From Hungatella sp. UBA3048 (lineage in GTDB: Bacteria > Bacillota > Clostridia > Lachnospirales > Lachnospiraceae), in contig DFCS01000020.1 of NCBI GenBank assembly GCA_002367105.1, positions 62,001 through 126,000 on the forward strand: a stretch of DNA of 64,000 nucleotides, in the 5' to 3' direction. Of the stretch, positions 40,496 to 49,422 are shown piece after piece. Position numbers and translations under genes: made by a program. Position 1 is the stretch's first letter. Each line of letters opens with the position of its first letter. Under the pieces are notes generated by a model that searched no databases, had not been told where the DNA came from, and saw only the letters and a program-made list of their open reading frames with translations.

Positions 40496-41857
40496 ATGTC
40501 AAACGTTAAAACACCGGAACAAAGTGCCAACGAATTAAAGCGGAAGCTTGGTCTTGGCACCGTAATTGCACTCGGAGTCGGTACAACAGTAGGATCCGGG
40601 ATTTTCTCTTCACTGGGTGAGGTGGCGGGAGCCGCGGGAAGCAGCCTGTTTTTGGTGATGTCTTTCCTGATCGGAGGAATGCTGCAGATTCCAGCCAACT
40701 TTTGCTATGCGGAGTTGGCCAGTGCCTTTCCTGAGGACGGCGGACAGTATGTTTATTTTAAGGAAGCAGGATCGCGTCCTCTGGCATTCCTTTGCGGATG
40801 GATCAGCTTCTGGGCCACCGATCCGCCATCCATTTCCATTATGGCCCTGGCCATTGCTAACTACCTGGCATTCTTCATTCCGGTACACGGTTTGATCCTC
40901 CGTCTGGTGGCAGTAGGTTTCGTGCTGATTTTTATGATGCTGCATCTACGCTCTGTGGAAGGTGGTGGTAAATTCCAGACAATAATCACCGCTTTGAAGG
41001 TTATTCCCTTTGTATTGATCATCGGCATCGGTATTTTCTTCATCAAAGGAAATTTATTCCTGTCCTCCATGCCGCTGGCAGGCGTGACCGCAACTGGTTT
41101 TACCGCTCTCCTGGCCGGTATCTCCGCAACTACATGGTCCTTTGACGGCATGGCAGCGGCTTGTTATATGTCCGGAGAGATCAAAGAACCCAAGAAGAAT
41201 CTGCCCAGAGGACTGATCCTCACTGCATTTATCGTACTTGCCCTATATGTTGGCTTGACTTTGATCGCTTCCGGTCTGTTGTCTGTTGATGAGCTGGCTG
41301 CCTCTGAGGCTCCTATCGCACTGCTGGCATCCAAGATCCCGGTTATAGGAGGATATGCGGGAATCATCGTAGCGGTGATGGCAGTGATTGTGGTAATCGG
41401 ATCTCTGTCCAGCTGTATCATGTTTCAGCCCCGTATTGAATACGCCATGGCAAAGGATGGCCTGTTCTTCAAATCTTTTGGCAAGGTACATCCCAAGTAT
41501 GAGACTCCTTACTTCTCCATACTGGTTCAGTGTGCAGTTGCGATTGTTCTGATTTTCGCCACTTCGCTTTCTGACCTGCTAGGTTACTTCACTCTGGTAG
41601 CTCTGTTAAAGAACTTCCTTACCTTTGGCACGATCATCGTGCTGAGAAACAAGGCGCATTACAAACCTGCGTACAGGATGCCTGCAAGGCCTCTGATGGT
41701 GGGTGTGGCCATGCTGATCACAGGGACCCTGATCTGGTCAACCTTTATATGGGCACCTATGGCAGGTATCGCCTGTGCACTGATTGCCGTGGTTACAGGG
41801 CTTCCGGTGTTTTACTTCTGGGAGAGCAGGAATAAAAAGGCGGAGGCCGGTAAATAG
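40496..41857 (+). CDS. Amino-acid/polyamine/organocation (APC) permease, FrlA-like
   Basis: Twelve-helix membrane importer, 453 residues, start ATG 40496 behind AAAAGGAG. Typical APC marks are LGTVIALGVGTTVGSGIFSS (helix 1 unwinding), GGMLQIPANFCYAELASAFPEDGGQYVYFKEA and CGWISFWATDP. FrlA, the fructoselysine/psicoselysine transporter of E. coli, is of this family. The cluster of FrlC-, FrlD- and FrlB-like genes makes an Amadori amine the likely cargo. Ordinary amino-acid transport remains possible. No other uptake protein is seen between 37047 and 45319. Confidence 0.88.
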   Translation: MSNVKTPEQSANELKRKLGLGTVIALGVGTTVGSGIFSSLGEVAGAAGSSLFLVMSFLIGGMLQIPANFCYAELASAFPEDGGQYVYFKEAGSRPLAFLCGWISFWATDPPSISIMALAIANYLAFFIPVHGLILRLVAVGFVLIFMMLHLRSVEGGGKFQTIITALKVIPFVLIIGIGIFFIKGNLFLSSMPLAGVTATGFTALLAGISATTWSFDGMAAACYMSGEIKEPKKNLPRGLILTAFIVLALYVGLTLIASGLLSVDELAASEAPIALLASKIPVIGGYAGIIVAVMAVIVVIGSLSSCIMFQPRIEYAMAKDGLFFKSFGKVHPKYETPYFSILVQCAVAIVLIFATSLSDLLGYFTLVALLKNFLTFGTIIVLRNKAHYKPAYRMPARPLMVGVAMLITGTLIWSTFIWAPMAGIACALIAVVTGLPVFYFWESRNKKAEAGK

Positions 41858-41964
41858 CGGTTTTCTCCAATTAGAAAGATTGACACTTTGAGGCAGATGT
41901 TCTAAGATTAAAGATAGTGTAAGAAGATTTGTAATTCAAAATGAAAATAAAAGGAATGTCTGTC

Positions 41965-42687
41965 ATGAGTTTAGATCGCCAGAAGCCCCGGGATGAGGCA
42001 ATGGAAAAAATTGAAAATTATATCATTAAAAATCATTTAAAACCGGATGAGAAGCTTCCTTCCGAGCGGAGCATGTGCGAGATGTGGGATTTTAACCGGT
42101 CCACCCTCAGAAGTGCAATCAAGCAGCTGATTTTGGAAGGCAAAATATATAACAAAAATGGTTCGGGAACCTATGTGGCCAGGGAAAAACTGGTCCGTAA
42201 CCTTCAGGATGTCTATGGTTTTTACCAGACAGCGCAGAGTGCGGGGCGGAGGGTTGATACAAAAGTGCTGCTCGTGGATTTCTGTGAGACGCCCAAGGAT
42301 ATTGGGCGCAAAATGAAACTGCCGCTGGGGCACAAGCTGATACGGCTTGTGCGTCTGCGCTATCTGGACGGGATACCGGTGCTGATTACTACCATCTATC
42401 TGGATGCCCAGCGCTTTGCCGGACTGGAACAGATCGATTTAAACAAAGTTTCTCTCTATGCTGTGCTGAAGGAACGATATGGTGTAGAGGTTTCCAGCGG
42501 TATGGAGAAACTGAGCATCGCCTATTGCGATGAGGAAGAAGCGGGCTATCTGGAAATCGAAGAAGGTGCTCCTGTGATTTATCAGTCAGGTGTGACGATG
42601 GACCAGCAGGGCGTGGTGTTTGAATATTTTAAGGAAATCACACGCTCTGAATACGTTTGCTTCGCAAGCGAGCTTACGAGAAGGTGA
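41965..42687 (+). CDS. GntR/HutC-family transcriptional regulator (frl region, first)
   Basis: Repressor or activator of 240 residues. ATG 41965 (MSLDRQKPRDEAM) is chosen for the AAAGGA site; ATGs at 41941 and 41956 are alternatives. An N-terminal winged HTH (about 8-75) has KLPSERSMCEMWDFNRSTLRSAIKQLI. A UTRA effector domain (about 90-235) has LIRLVRLRYLDGIPVLITTIYL. HutC-type regulators bind sugar phosphates or amino acids. It precedes the frlD gene by 30 bases, hence probably controls frlD-frlB and perhaps the upstream permease. Confidence 0.88.
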   Translation: MSLDRQKPRDEAMEKIENYIIKNHLKPDEKLPSERSMCEMWDFNRSTLRSAIKQLILEGKIYNKNGSGTYVAREKLVRNLQDVYGFYQTAQSAGRRVDTKVLLVDFCETPKDIGRKMKLPLGHKLIRLVRLRYLDGIPVLITTIYLDAQRFAGLEQIDLNKVSLYAVLKERYGVEVSSGMEKLSIAYCDEEEAGYLEIEEGAPVIYQSGVTMDQQGVVFEYFKEITRSEYVCFASELTRR

Positions 42688-42717
42688 GTTTCTTTCCGGC
42701 AAATGGAGGGATAAAAT

Positions 42718-43503
42718 ATGAAACTGGCTGCAGTTGGCGATAACTGTATGGATGTTTATGATAATACCGGGAACGCTTACCCGGGCGGTAATCCTGTAAA
42801 CGTAGCTGTGTATTTTGTGCGGTTGGGAGGCCATGCTTCCTATACCGGCGTGGTAGGTACAGATAATTACGGTGCGCTGATGAAGGAGAAGATCGCAGAA
42901 AAAGGCGTAGATGTATCCCATATCCGTTTTATGGAGGGGAATACGGCCATCACCCATGTGGACCTGGTGGACGGGGAGCGTGTATTCGGAGATTACGAGG
43001 AGGGCGTGCTGGCCGGTTTCAAGCTGACTGATGAGGAAAAGGATTTCATCTGTGAGCATGATATGATCGTGACTGGGCTATGGGGGAATATCCACAACGA
43101 TTTGGTTCAGCTGAAGAAGCGGGGAATCAGGATTGCGTTCGATGCAGCCACAAGGCCGGGCGATCCGGCGGCTGTCGCTGCGATTCCCTCTGTAGATTAC
43201 TTGTTTTTTGCCTCGGACGACGGAGATACCTGGGAACTTCGGGAGACCATGAAGGAGCTCAAGGAAAAAGGACCTGGCATGGTAATCGCCACAATGGGAG
43301 AAAAAGGCAGCATTGCCTATGACGGAACTGAGTTTACTATATTTGGGATTGTACCTTGCAATGTGGTGGATACCATGGGAGCCGGGGATAGCTTTATCGC
43401 AGGATTCCTGAAGGGTATTCTGGAAGGCAAAAATGTGAAAGAGTGCATGAGAATGGGTGCTGCTAATTCCAGTGTGACATTGGAGTACAACGGCGCCTGG
43501 TAA
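42718..43503 (+). CDS. frlD: Fructoselysine 6-kinase FrlD
   Basis: PfkB-family kinase of 261 residues, the same length as E. coli FrlD. It phosphorylates fructoselysine at C6. Motifs are AAVGDNCMDVYDNTG, YPGGNPVNVAVYFVRLGG with the family G-G-N, ERVFGDYEEGVLAGF, GLWGNIHNDLV, the anion-hole signature DTMGAGDSFIAGFLKG and the C-terminal LEYNGAW as in FrlD (QYHGAW). It follows a GntR gene and precedes a second one. Ribosome site AATGGAGGG. Confidence 0.93.
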   Translation: MKLAAVGDNCMDVYDNTGNAYPGGNPVNVAVYFVRLGGHASYTGVVGTDNYGALMKEKIAEKGVDVSHIRFMEGNTAITHVDLVDGERVFGDYEEGVLAGFKLTDEEKDFICEHDMIVTGLWGNIHNDLVQLKKRGIRIAFDAATRPGDPAAVAAIPSVDYLFFASDDGDTWELRETMKELKEKGPGMVIATMGEKGSIAYDGTEFTIFGIVPCNVVDTMGAGDSFIAGFLKGILEGKNVKECMRMGAANSSVTLEYNGAW

Positions 43504-43561
43504 TATAACAGATAAGTGATTAAAAAACAACGCTAAGTTCTTATAACAAGGAGGAATAAAG

Positions 43562-44290
43562 TTGGCCAAAACAGCAGAGATTGCTTACAATTCACCGATT
43601 TATCTTCAGCTTCGGGAAGTGGTACGTTCTAAAATCGAAGACGGGGAGTATGCTCCCGGTACGGCTATTCCATCGGAAAATGTTCTGGCAAGCACCTACG
43701 GAATCAACCGTCTGACCGTTCGCAGCGCCATTGATGCGCTGGTGAATGAGGGCCTGTTAAAGCGTGTCCAGGGCAAGGGCGTGTACGTTATGACCCAGAT
43801 CGAGAGGGACTTAGAGGTGTTAGGCGGATTTACTCAGACTATGGAGGAAAAGCATGTTCAGAATAAACGCAAGATCCTGCTGAAAGGCCAGCGGAAGGCC
43901 GGAGAAAAATACGCGGCAATCTTTGGAATCGACGAGGAAGATATGTTGTACTATATCAAGCGTCTGGACTATGCAGATGAAGACCCCATAGCCATTCAGG
44001 AAATCTATATTCCCTATAATATGGCACCCAAGATGGAAGGTATCGACTTAAGCGTATTCAGCATGTTTGAAATCTATAAATTTTATGGGATTAACCCTGT
44101 AAGGGCTTGGCAGACACTGGACTTAGTTCAGCTGACCCAGTCCGATGCCAGGCTGATTAATATTAACAAAGACCAGACGGTATTCCTGTTCTCCTGTACT
44201 ACCTATGACGAGGAAGACCGTGTGATAGAATATTCGAAATCTTATACCCGTGGAGACAAGTGCAACTTTAAAGTGCATTTCCATAAGTAG
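43562..44290 (+). CDS. GntR/HutC-family transcriptional regulator (frl region, second; FrlR-like)
   Basis: Regulator of 242 residues; TTG start at 43562 behind CAAGGAGGAATAAAG. HTH region (about 10-75): IPSENVLASTYGINRLTVRSAIDALVNEG. UTRA domain (about 95-240) includes DPIAIQEIYIPYN. Similar to FrlR of Bacillus in domain layout and context, where the effector is a fructosamine 6-phosphate. Two GntR proteins around frlD suggest separate control of the two kinase sets. Confidence 0.88.
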   Translation: MAKTAEIAYNSPIYLQLREVVRSKIEDGEYAPGTAIPSENVLASTYGINRLTVRSAIDALVNEGLLKRVQGKGVYVMTQIERDLEVLGGFTQTMEEKHVQNKRKILLKGQRKAGEKYAAIFGIDEEDMLYYIKRLDYADEDPIAIQEIYIPYNMAPKMEGIDLSVFSMFEIYKFYGINPVRAWQTLDLVQLTQSDARLININKDQTVFLFSCTTYDEEDRVIEYSKSYTRGDKCNFKVHFHK

Positions 44291-44305
44291 AAGGAAGGAG
44301 CAATT

Positions 44306-45319
44306 ATGTTAAAGTTTGACGAACAAAAGCAGATTGACAGTGTAAATGGCGCTCTGGCACTGCGGCCGGAGATTGAGAAAGTTGTGGACGAAATCCAGCA
44401 GAGAGGTTTTGACGGAATTTATTTCATCGGTATCGGCGGAACCTGGGCTTCCGGCATGCAGGTGGAGGTCTATATGAGGGGCAGAAGCTCCATACCGGTA
44501 TATGTGGAGAACGGCGCGGAGTTCATCACCACCGGCAACAAGCGTTTTACAAAGGATTCTATCGTGATCTTCTCATCTGTGACGGGAAGCACAGAGGAGA
44601 TGGTAAAGGCCATTGTGAAGGTACGGAAAGCCGGTGCCAAGGTGTTTGGTTTCATTGACAAGCCGGATGCCCCCATGGTGAAGCTATGTGACTGGTGCAT
44701 TTCCTACCCTATGAATGAGCAGCTGAAGTTTTATATGGTTGCCAACCGGCTGATGTTCAACAACGGGGAGTTCCCAGAGTATGACCAGTACAATGCAGAG
44801 ATGGAGGCCCATCTGGCCCGTGCCCTAGCGGAGGTTGAGAAGGAAGCAGACCAGTGGGCGGCTGGATTCGCCAGGGATAAATATAAGTATTTTAAGGCTC
44901 GCCCGGATATACCCCACTATTTTGTAGGTGGCGGTAACCAGTGGGGAGCCACTTACTCCTATGCGATGTGCTACTGGGAGGAGCAGCTGTGGATCCGTAC
45001 CAAATCCATTACCAGCGCTGAATTTTTCCATGGTATGCTGGAGGTTATAGACGCGGAAACGCCTGTGACTTTGTTCATCGGAGAGGATGAGCAGCGCCCC
45101 CTTGCAGAGCGCGTGAAAGGCTTCCTGCCCAAGGTCTGCAAGAACTATACTGTCATTGATACAAAGGATTATGAACTAAAGGGAATCAGCCGGGAATTCA
45201 GAGGTTCTGTTTCACACCTGGTTATGCATGCGGTGAACAACCGTGTGGATGCCCATATGGAGGAAGAGTTCTGCCATCCCATGGTGATCCGCCGTTACTA
45301 CCGCCAGTTTGAATATTAA
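44306..45319 (+). CDS. frlB: Fructoselysine-6-phosphate deglycase FrlB (SIS domain)
   Basis: Splits fructoselysine 6-phosphate to lysine and glucose 6-phosphate. The 337 residues have two SIS domains: FIGIGGTWASGMQVE (about 40-54) and VIFSSVTGSTEEMVKAI (about 87-103), both phosphosugar-binding. The catalytic Glu239 and His242 are in SAEFFHGMLEVI, equivalent to GEFRHGPLEIV of E. coli FrlB. The C-terminal block PMVIRRYYRQFEY matches the family ending (YYGGLVEY). Ribosome site GAAGGAAGGAG. It closes the frl-type transcript; terminator at 45484. Confidence 0.93.
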   Translation: MLKFDEQKQIDSVNGALALRPEIEKVVDEIQQRGFDGIYFIGIGGTWASGMQVEVYMRGRSSIPVYVENGAEFITTGNKRFTKDSIVIFSSVTGSTEEMVKAIVKVRKAGAKVFGFIDKPDAPMVKLCDWCISYPMNEQLKFYMVANRLMFNNGEFPEYDQYNAEMEAHLARALAEVEKEADQWAAGFARDKYKYFKARPDIPHYFVGGGNQWGATYSYAMCYWEEQLWIRTKSITSAEFFHGMLEVIDAETPVTLFIGEDEQRPLAERVKGFLPKVCKNYTVIDTKDYELKGISREFRGSVSHLVMHAVNNRVDAHMEEEFCHPMVIRRYYRQFEY

Positions 45320-45483
45320 TGACGGGAGGCGGGCGAAGATGTCTAACCAATAACCAGGTCTTGCAGCGGGAAGTACTTCGTAAATGGCAATAGGAGAGGC
45401 TTTTACAAATCCATAGAATATTTATATCATAATATTTTATGCCTTTAAATGCTTCTATGAAAATAATTAAGTTAAGTCTGAAG

Positions 45484-45520
45484 AACAGATCTTCTCACAA
45501 TAAAGAAGGTCTGTTTTTTA
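45484..45520 (+). terminator. Terminator after frlB
   Basis: AACAGATCTTCT (45484-45495) pairs with AGAAGGTCTGTT (45504-45515), with one G-U pair, then TTTTAT. The remainder of the 45320-45718 gap is A+T-rich and holds only this and the promoter at 45570. Confidence 0.82.
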
Positions 45521-45569
45521 TTTGAGCTGTGAGAAGATTTAAATACGGTTATAACCAAAGATAAAAAAG

Positions 45570-45597
45570 TTGATAAATTTGAAATATACAATATACT
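45570..45597 (+). promoter_or_regulatory. Promoter of the RpiR-type regulator
   Basis: TTGATA (45570-45575) and TATACT (45592-45597) with a 16-base spacer, 120 bases before the start codon. The leader contains TTAGAAAAAG and a good ribosome site, no obvious riboswitch. Confidence 0.5.
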
Positions 45598-45718
45598 TAT
45601 TATAAAAGAAAACAGACATTTCTTACATTATGGCTAACGTTGCAATGGCGTTAGAAAAAGAAACCCGGTGAACTTTAAAAATATTTGAAAAATATGATGA
45701 GATACGGGAGGTTGATGG

Positions 45719-46534
45719 ATGTATATTGTTGCATATCGTTTGTTAAATTTACTGAATGACTGTGAATATGGTTCTACGGATGCGCATATCGCGAAAAGTT
45801 TACTGGATATGATATACGAGGTTGAATTTATGCCGATTGACCAGGTCGCGGCAAAATGCCACATTTCCAAGTCAACACTTTCTAAATTCATAAAGCGTCT
45901 TGGTTTTGAGGATTATAAAGAGTTTAGGGATAATGTGAGGAATGAGAAAAAAAGAAGCAGATATACCGGAAACGAACAAAAATTGTCGATGAACGAGTTT
46001 ATTGAAGCACAAGGAATTGAACGATATTTGAAGGTCCTTTCTGGCGATATTAAGAATTTTCTGTCCGGAATTAATATGGTACAGATTCAAAAACTGGCAG
46101 AAGCAATTTATGATTATGATAAAGTTGCTGCATTCGGAGCCGTTTATTCGGAAACGGTTGCTATGGATTTTATGTATATGTTTGCGGAGGAGAGGAAATA
46201 TATAAAAACAAATCTCTTTGATACAAAGCAGGAGCAATTTATTAATCAGGCAGATGAGGATACTCTGATTATTATATTTTCCAATTCTGGACAGTATATT
46301 TATAGGGATGGAATGAAAGCTTTGAATTCATCCAAATTATTTATCAAAAAAACAAAAGGCCGGATAGCGCTCATTACTTCGAATAAAGAGGCGGCGTATG
46401 ACCCCTGTATCACGTATCCGGTCTTATACCATTTAACGACGGTTGTGCAGAATCATCTGATGATTGAGCGTATCGTCGTGAATCTGATTGTGGACAACTA
46501 CAGGAAAATCAGGAAAGAGAAAAGAGAAAAATAA
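45719..46534 (+). CDS. RpiR/MurR-family transcriptional regulator
   Basis: Regulator with HTH and SIS domains, 271 residues; start behind ACGGGAGG. The N-terminal HTH (about 20-75) has FMPIDQVAAKCHISKSTLSKFIKRLGF. The SIS domain (about 110-260) senses a phosphosugar; in this copy the first loop is AAFGAVYSETVAMDF and the second FSNSGQYIYRDG. It stands just before the mannose-family PTS operon, separated by its own terminator, and is the likely controller of that operon. Confidence 0.85.
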   Translation: MYIVAYRLLNLLNDCEYGSTDAHIAKSLLDMIYEVEFMPIDQVAAKCHISKSTLSKFIKRLGFEDYKEFRDNVRNEKKRSRYTGNEQKLSMNEFIEAQGIERYLKVLSGDIKNFLSGINMVQIQKLAEAIYDYDKVAAFGAVYSETVAMDFMYMFAEERKYIKTNLFDTKQEQFINQADEDTLIIIFSNSGQYIYRDGMKALNSSKLFIKKTKGRIALITSNKEAAYDPCITYPVLYHLTTVVQNHLMIERIVVNLIVDNYRKIRKEKREK

Positions 46535-46545
46535 TTAAATTGAGT

Positions 46546-46577
46546 AAGACAGACTTTTATGAAGAGTCTGTCTTTTT
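46546..46577 (+). terminator. Terminator after the RpiR-type gene
   Basis: AAGACAGACT (46546-46555) pairs perfectly with AGTCTGTCTT (46565-46574), then TTTT. About 245 A+T-rich bases follow before the PTS gene start; TATAAT at 46675 is a possible -10 without a clear -35. Confidence 0.85.
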
Positions 46578-46821
46578 TGTGAGAAATGATTAAATTATGT
46601 TTGTACAATTAAGAGGAAGTTGCTAAAAAAGTTTCCAAAAAGCGAAATTCAAAGATTTTTAAAGTATTTTTATTTATAATAAGTTTCAAGTTATTATGCA
46701 TAATAAATTGTTAAATTCAGTCATGAAAGGAGTAAGAGATGTTCGGTTAATAATGACCGTAAATTGTGGGGAGGGTGACATAGCTAATAAAAAGTTTGTG
46801 AAAACGTTAGGAGGAAGGGTT

Positions 46822-47724
46822 ATGTATTATATTATCGCTTCACATGGGGAATATGCTGAGGCTTGTAAAAAGAGCTGTGAAATGATTACCGGAGCAGCAC
46901 CCCAGTTTTCAGTAGTGACATTTACAGAAGAAATGACGAAAGAATCGGTTGAGAATGCCTACAGAAAGATTATTGCAGAAAAAGGAGAAGAACAGTGTCA
47001 GGCGATTATTTCTGACATAAAGGGGGGAACGCCTTATAATGCAGCAATTGCTATAAGACATGAGTATCCAACGATTGCACTGGTATCAGGATTATGTCTG
47101 GGCATGCTGATTGCATTGAATGTAGGTGATACGCTGGAGAGTGCGATTGAACAGTCAAGGGAAATAATTACCGGAGAAGGAGTAGCCGCCGCAAAACAGA
47201 CTATGAATGTAGTTGAATCTGCTAAGCCTGTGGAAAATAACGGGATTGTAAATTTCAGGCTGGATGAACGTCTGATTCACGGCCAGGTGGCAACCTACTG
47301 GACACGTACCCTTGGTGTTACAAGAATTATGATAGTAGACAACAATATCTTAATTGATGAAATTGGCAAAAATGCTCTGCAGGCAGCAGTTCCGTCAGGT
47401 ATCAGGTTAAGCGTCCTGTCAGTAGCTAATGCTGCGAGGAGGCTGAATAAAGGTGCGTACGCAGGACAGAGGGTATTTCTCATTGTAAGGAGAACGGATA
47501 CAATCCGTGAGTTGCTAGATGCAGGGGTCAAAGTAAAGGAAGTTAACATTGGAAACATGGGAGTGAAAGACGGAAGGAAGCAAATAACTAAATCCGTATA
47601 CTGCACGAAGGAAGAAATTAAGGATATTCTGGATATAGAAAAATCCGGCGTGAAGGTATATGCCCAGATGGTACCGAATGACGATAAGAAGAAATTCACA
47701 TCTTTTTTAAACAAGGAGGCATAG
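46822..47724 (+). CDS. PTS mannose-family EIIAB fusion
   Basis: Phosphocarrier of 300 residues; ATG 46822 (MYYIIASHGE) follows TAGGAGGAAGG, and upstream in-frame codons lack a site. EIIA-Man domain, about 1-130, with phospho-His8 in ASHGEYA; then a short linker; EIIB-Man domain, about 140-300, with His153 in DERLIHGQVATYW. The fused order A-B is that of ManX-type proteins. It phosphorylates the sugar imported by the EIIC/EIID encoded next. Confidence 0.92.
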   Translation: MYYIIASHGEYAEACKKSCEMITGAAPQFSVVTFTEEMTKESVENAYRKIIAEKGEEQCQAIISDIKGGTPYNAAIAIRHEYPTIALVSGLCLGMLIALNVGDTLESAIEQSREIITGEGVAAAKQTMNVVESAKPVENNGIVNFRLDERLIHGQVATYWTRTLGVTRIMIVDNNILIDEIGKNALQAAVPSGIRLSVLSVANAARRLNKGAYAGQRVFLIVRRTDTIRELLDAGVKVKEVNIGNMGVKDGRKQITKSVYCTKEEIKDILDIEKSGVKVYAQMVPNDDKKKFTSFLNKEA

Positions 47725-47727
47725 GGA

Positions 47728-48531
47728 ATGGGAATTCAAGTGTGGAAGATTCTGGTATTGACATTATTAGCTTTCTTTTTTATTTGTGAAGGCTTATCTA
47801 CTTCTATATTTGCAAACCAGCCGGTTATTATTGGGACAATTACCGGTATTGTTATGGGAGATATAGGAACAGGACTGGCAGTAGGGGCGACCCTTCAGCT
47901 GATGATCCTTGGAGTAGGTACATATGGAGGGGCATCCATACCTGATTATGTAACTGGTGCCATGATTGGGACCGTATTTGCAATCACGTCGGGAAAGGGA
48001 ATGGAGTTTGGTATGGGACTGGCGGTGCCTGTAGGACTTTTGATGGTACAGCTTGATGTCCTTGCAAGATTTTCCAATGTATTCTTTTCCAAGAGAGTTG
48101 AGTCAGCAATAGAAAGACTGGACTTTAAGGGGATAGCAAGGAATACATGGCTGGGAGCTTTTTCATGGGGGCTTTCCAGAGCGATTCCGGTTTTCCTGAT
48201 GCTAATTTTCGGACAGAATCTTGTAAATGCCATTACAGAGCATATGCCGGAATGGTTAATGAGCGGTCTGTCAGTTGCAGGAGGACTGCTTCCTGCAGTG
48301 GGCATTGCAATCCTGCTTAGATATCTTCCTGTAAAAAATTACATTGCTTATCTGCTCATTGGATTCATTGCAGCAGCGTACTTGAAAATACCAATGGTTG
48401 GAGTGGCAATCATGGGAGTTGCATTAGCAATCATCGCATTTAAGCAGGAGGCGGCGAAAAACCAGAACGTTGTTGTAGTAAATCAGGGTGCAGTTCAGGA
48501 GGGATTGTTGGATGGAGAATATGAAGACTAA
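47728..48531 (+). CDS. PTS mannose-family EIIC
   Basis: Membrane component of 267 residues with about eight hydrophobic segments. Family marks are VIIGTITGIVMGDIGTGLAVGATLQLMILG (about 31-61) and GGASIPDYVTGAMIGT. It pairs with the EIID encoded downstream to form the translocator. The last 20 bases overlap the EIID gene. Ribosome site GGAGGC; the preceding gene ends three bases before. Confidence 0.92.
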   Translation: MGIQVWKILVLTLLAFFFICEGLSTSIFANQPVIIGTITGIVMGDIGTGLAVGATLQLMILGVGTYGGASIPDYVTGAMIGTVFAITSGKGMEFGMGLAVPVGLLMVQLDVLARFSNVFFSKRVESAIERLDFKGIARNTWLGAFSWGLSRAIPVFLMLIFGQNLVNAITEHMPEWLMSGLSVAGGLLPAVGIAILLRYLPVKNYIAYLLIGFIAAAYLKIPMVGVAIMGVALAIIAFKQEAAKNQNVVVVNQGAVQEGLLDGEYED

Positions 48532-49333
48532 TCAGGAAAAGATTACTAGCCAGGATATAAATAGTGTAAGCAAACGATGGATACTGGCATCACAGATTAC
48601 ATGGAACTATGAAAAAATGATGGCAATAGGTTATCTATATTCCATACTCCCGGTTCTGCGTAAATTATATAAAAAAGAAGAAGACTTAAAAGCAGCAATG
48701 AGAAATCATGTGCAGTTTTTTAACACGACTCCCCATATGGGCGGATTTATATTGGGCATTGATGTTGCAACAGAAGCAGAAGGAAAAAACAGCAGCACAG
48801 ATGGGGTCGAAACGGCAAATGGCATTAAAACAGGTCTGATGGGGCCTTTTGCAGGCGTTGGTGATACCATATTTGGAGTCCTGATACCAACGATTTGCGG
48901 TTCCATAGCCGCATATATGGGACAGCAGGGTAATGTGACAGGTGTCGTTATCTGGATATTGGTTAACATTGCAATCATGGCATTCCGTTATATCACAGTT
49001 GGAATTGGATACAGAGAGGGAACAAAATTAATTGTTTCTGCAAAAGATAAACTGGATGCATTGACAAGTGCGGCAACACTGCTTGGTATTACCGTGGTAG
49101 GTGCTTTGATTCCGACTGTTGTAAACGCGAATGTTACAGCAACGTTTATATCAGGAGATGTCACCTTGGCAGGACAGGACATTTTAGATCAGATCATGCC
49201 AAGCCTTGTTCCGGTTCTGATTGTAACCGCGATTTATGTTTTACTTGGAAAGAAAAAGATGACCTCTACGAAGGCAATCCTGATCGTTATGGCAGCATCC
49301 ATCATTTTTGCTGCAATTGGATTTTTAGGATAA
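48512..49333 (+). CDS. PTS mannose-family EIID
   Basis: Second membrane component, 273 residues from ATG 48512 (MENMKTNQEK), nine bases after AGGAGG; ATG 48521 is an alternative. Characteristic blocks are ASQITWNYEKMMAIGYLYSILPVLRKLY, FFNTTPHMGGFILG, GLMGPFAGVGDTIFG and a C-terminal ILGKKKMTS helix pair. Together with EIIAB and EIIC it makes a complete mannose-type PTS. Substrate may be an amino sugar, mannose, or a glycated amine as in the Salmonella gfr system. Confidence 0.92.
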   Translation: MENMKTNQEKITSQDINSVSKRWILASQITWNYEKMMAIGYLYSILPVLRKLYKKEEDLKAAMRNHVQFFNTTPHMGGFILGIDVATEAEGKNSSTDGVETANGIKTGLMGPFAGVGDTIFGVLIPTICGSIAAYMGQQGNVTGVVIWILVNIAIMAFRYITVGIGYREGTKLIVSAKDKLDALTSAATLLGITVVGALIPTVVNANVTATFISGDVTLAGQDILDQIMPSLVPVLIVTAIYVLLGKKKMTSTKAILIVMAASIIFAAIGFLG

Positions 49334-49422
49334 ACAGACAACATACCGTTTCCGGCAGAGGACAGAAATGTTCCGGTCAGGGAATGGTGGATAAATTAAA
49401 TAATACAGTTAGGAGAGATATT

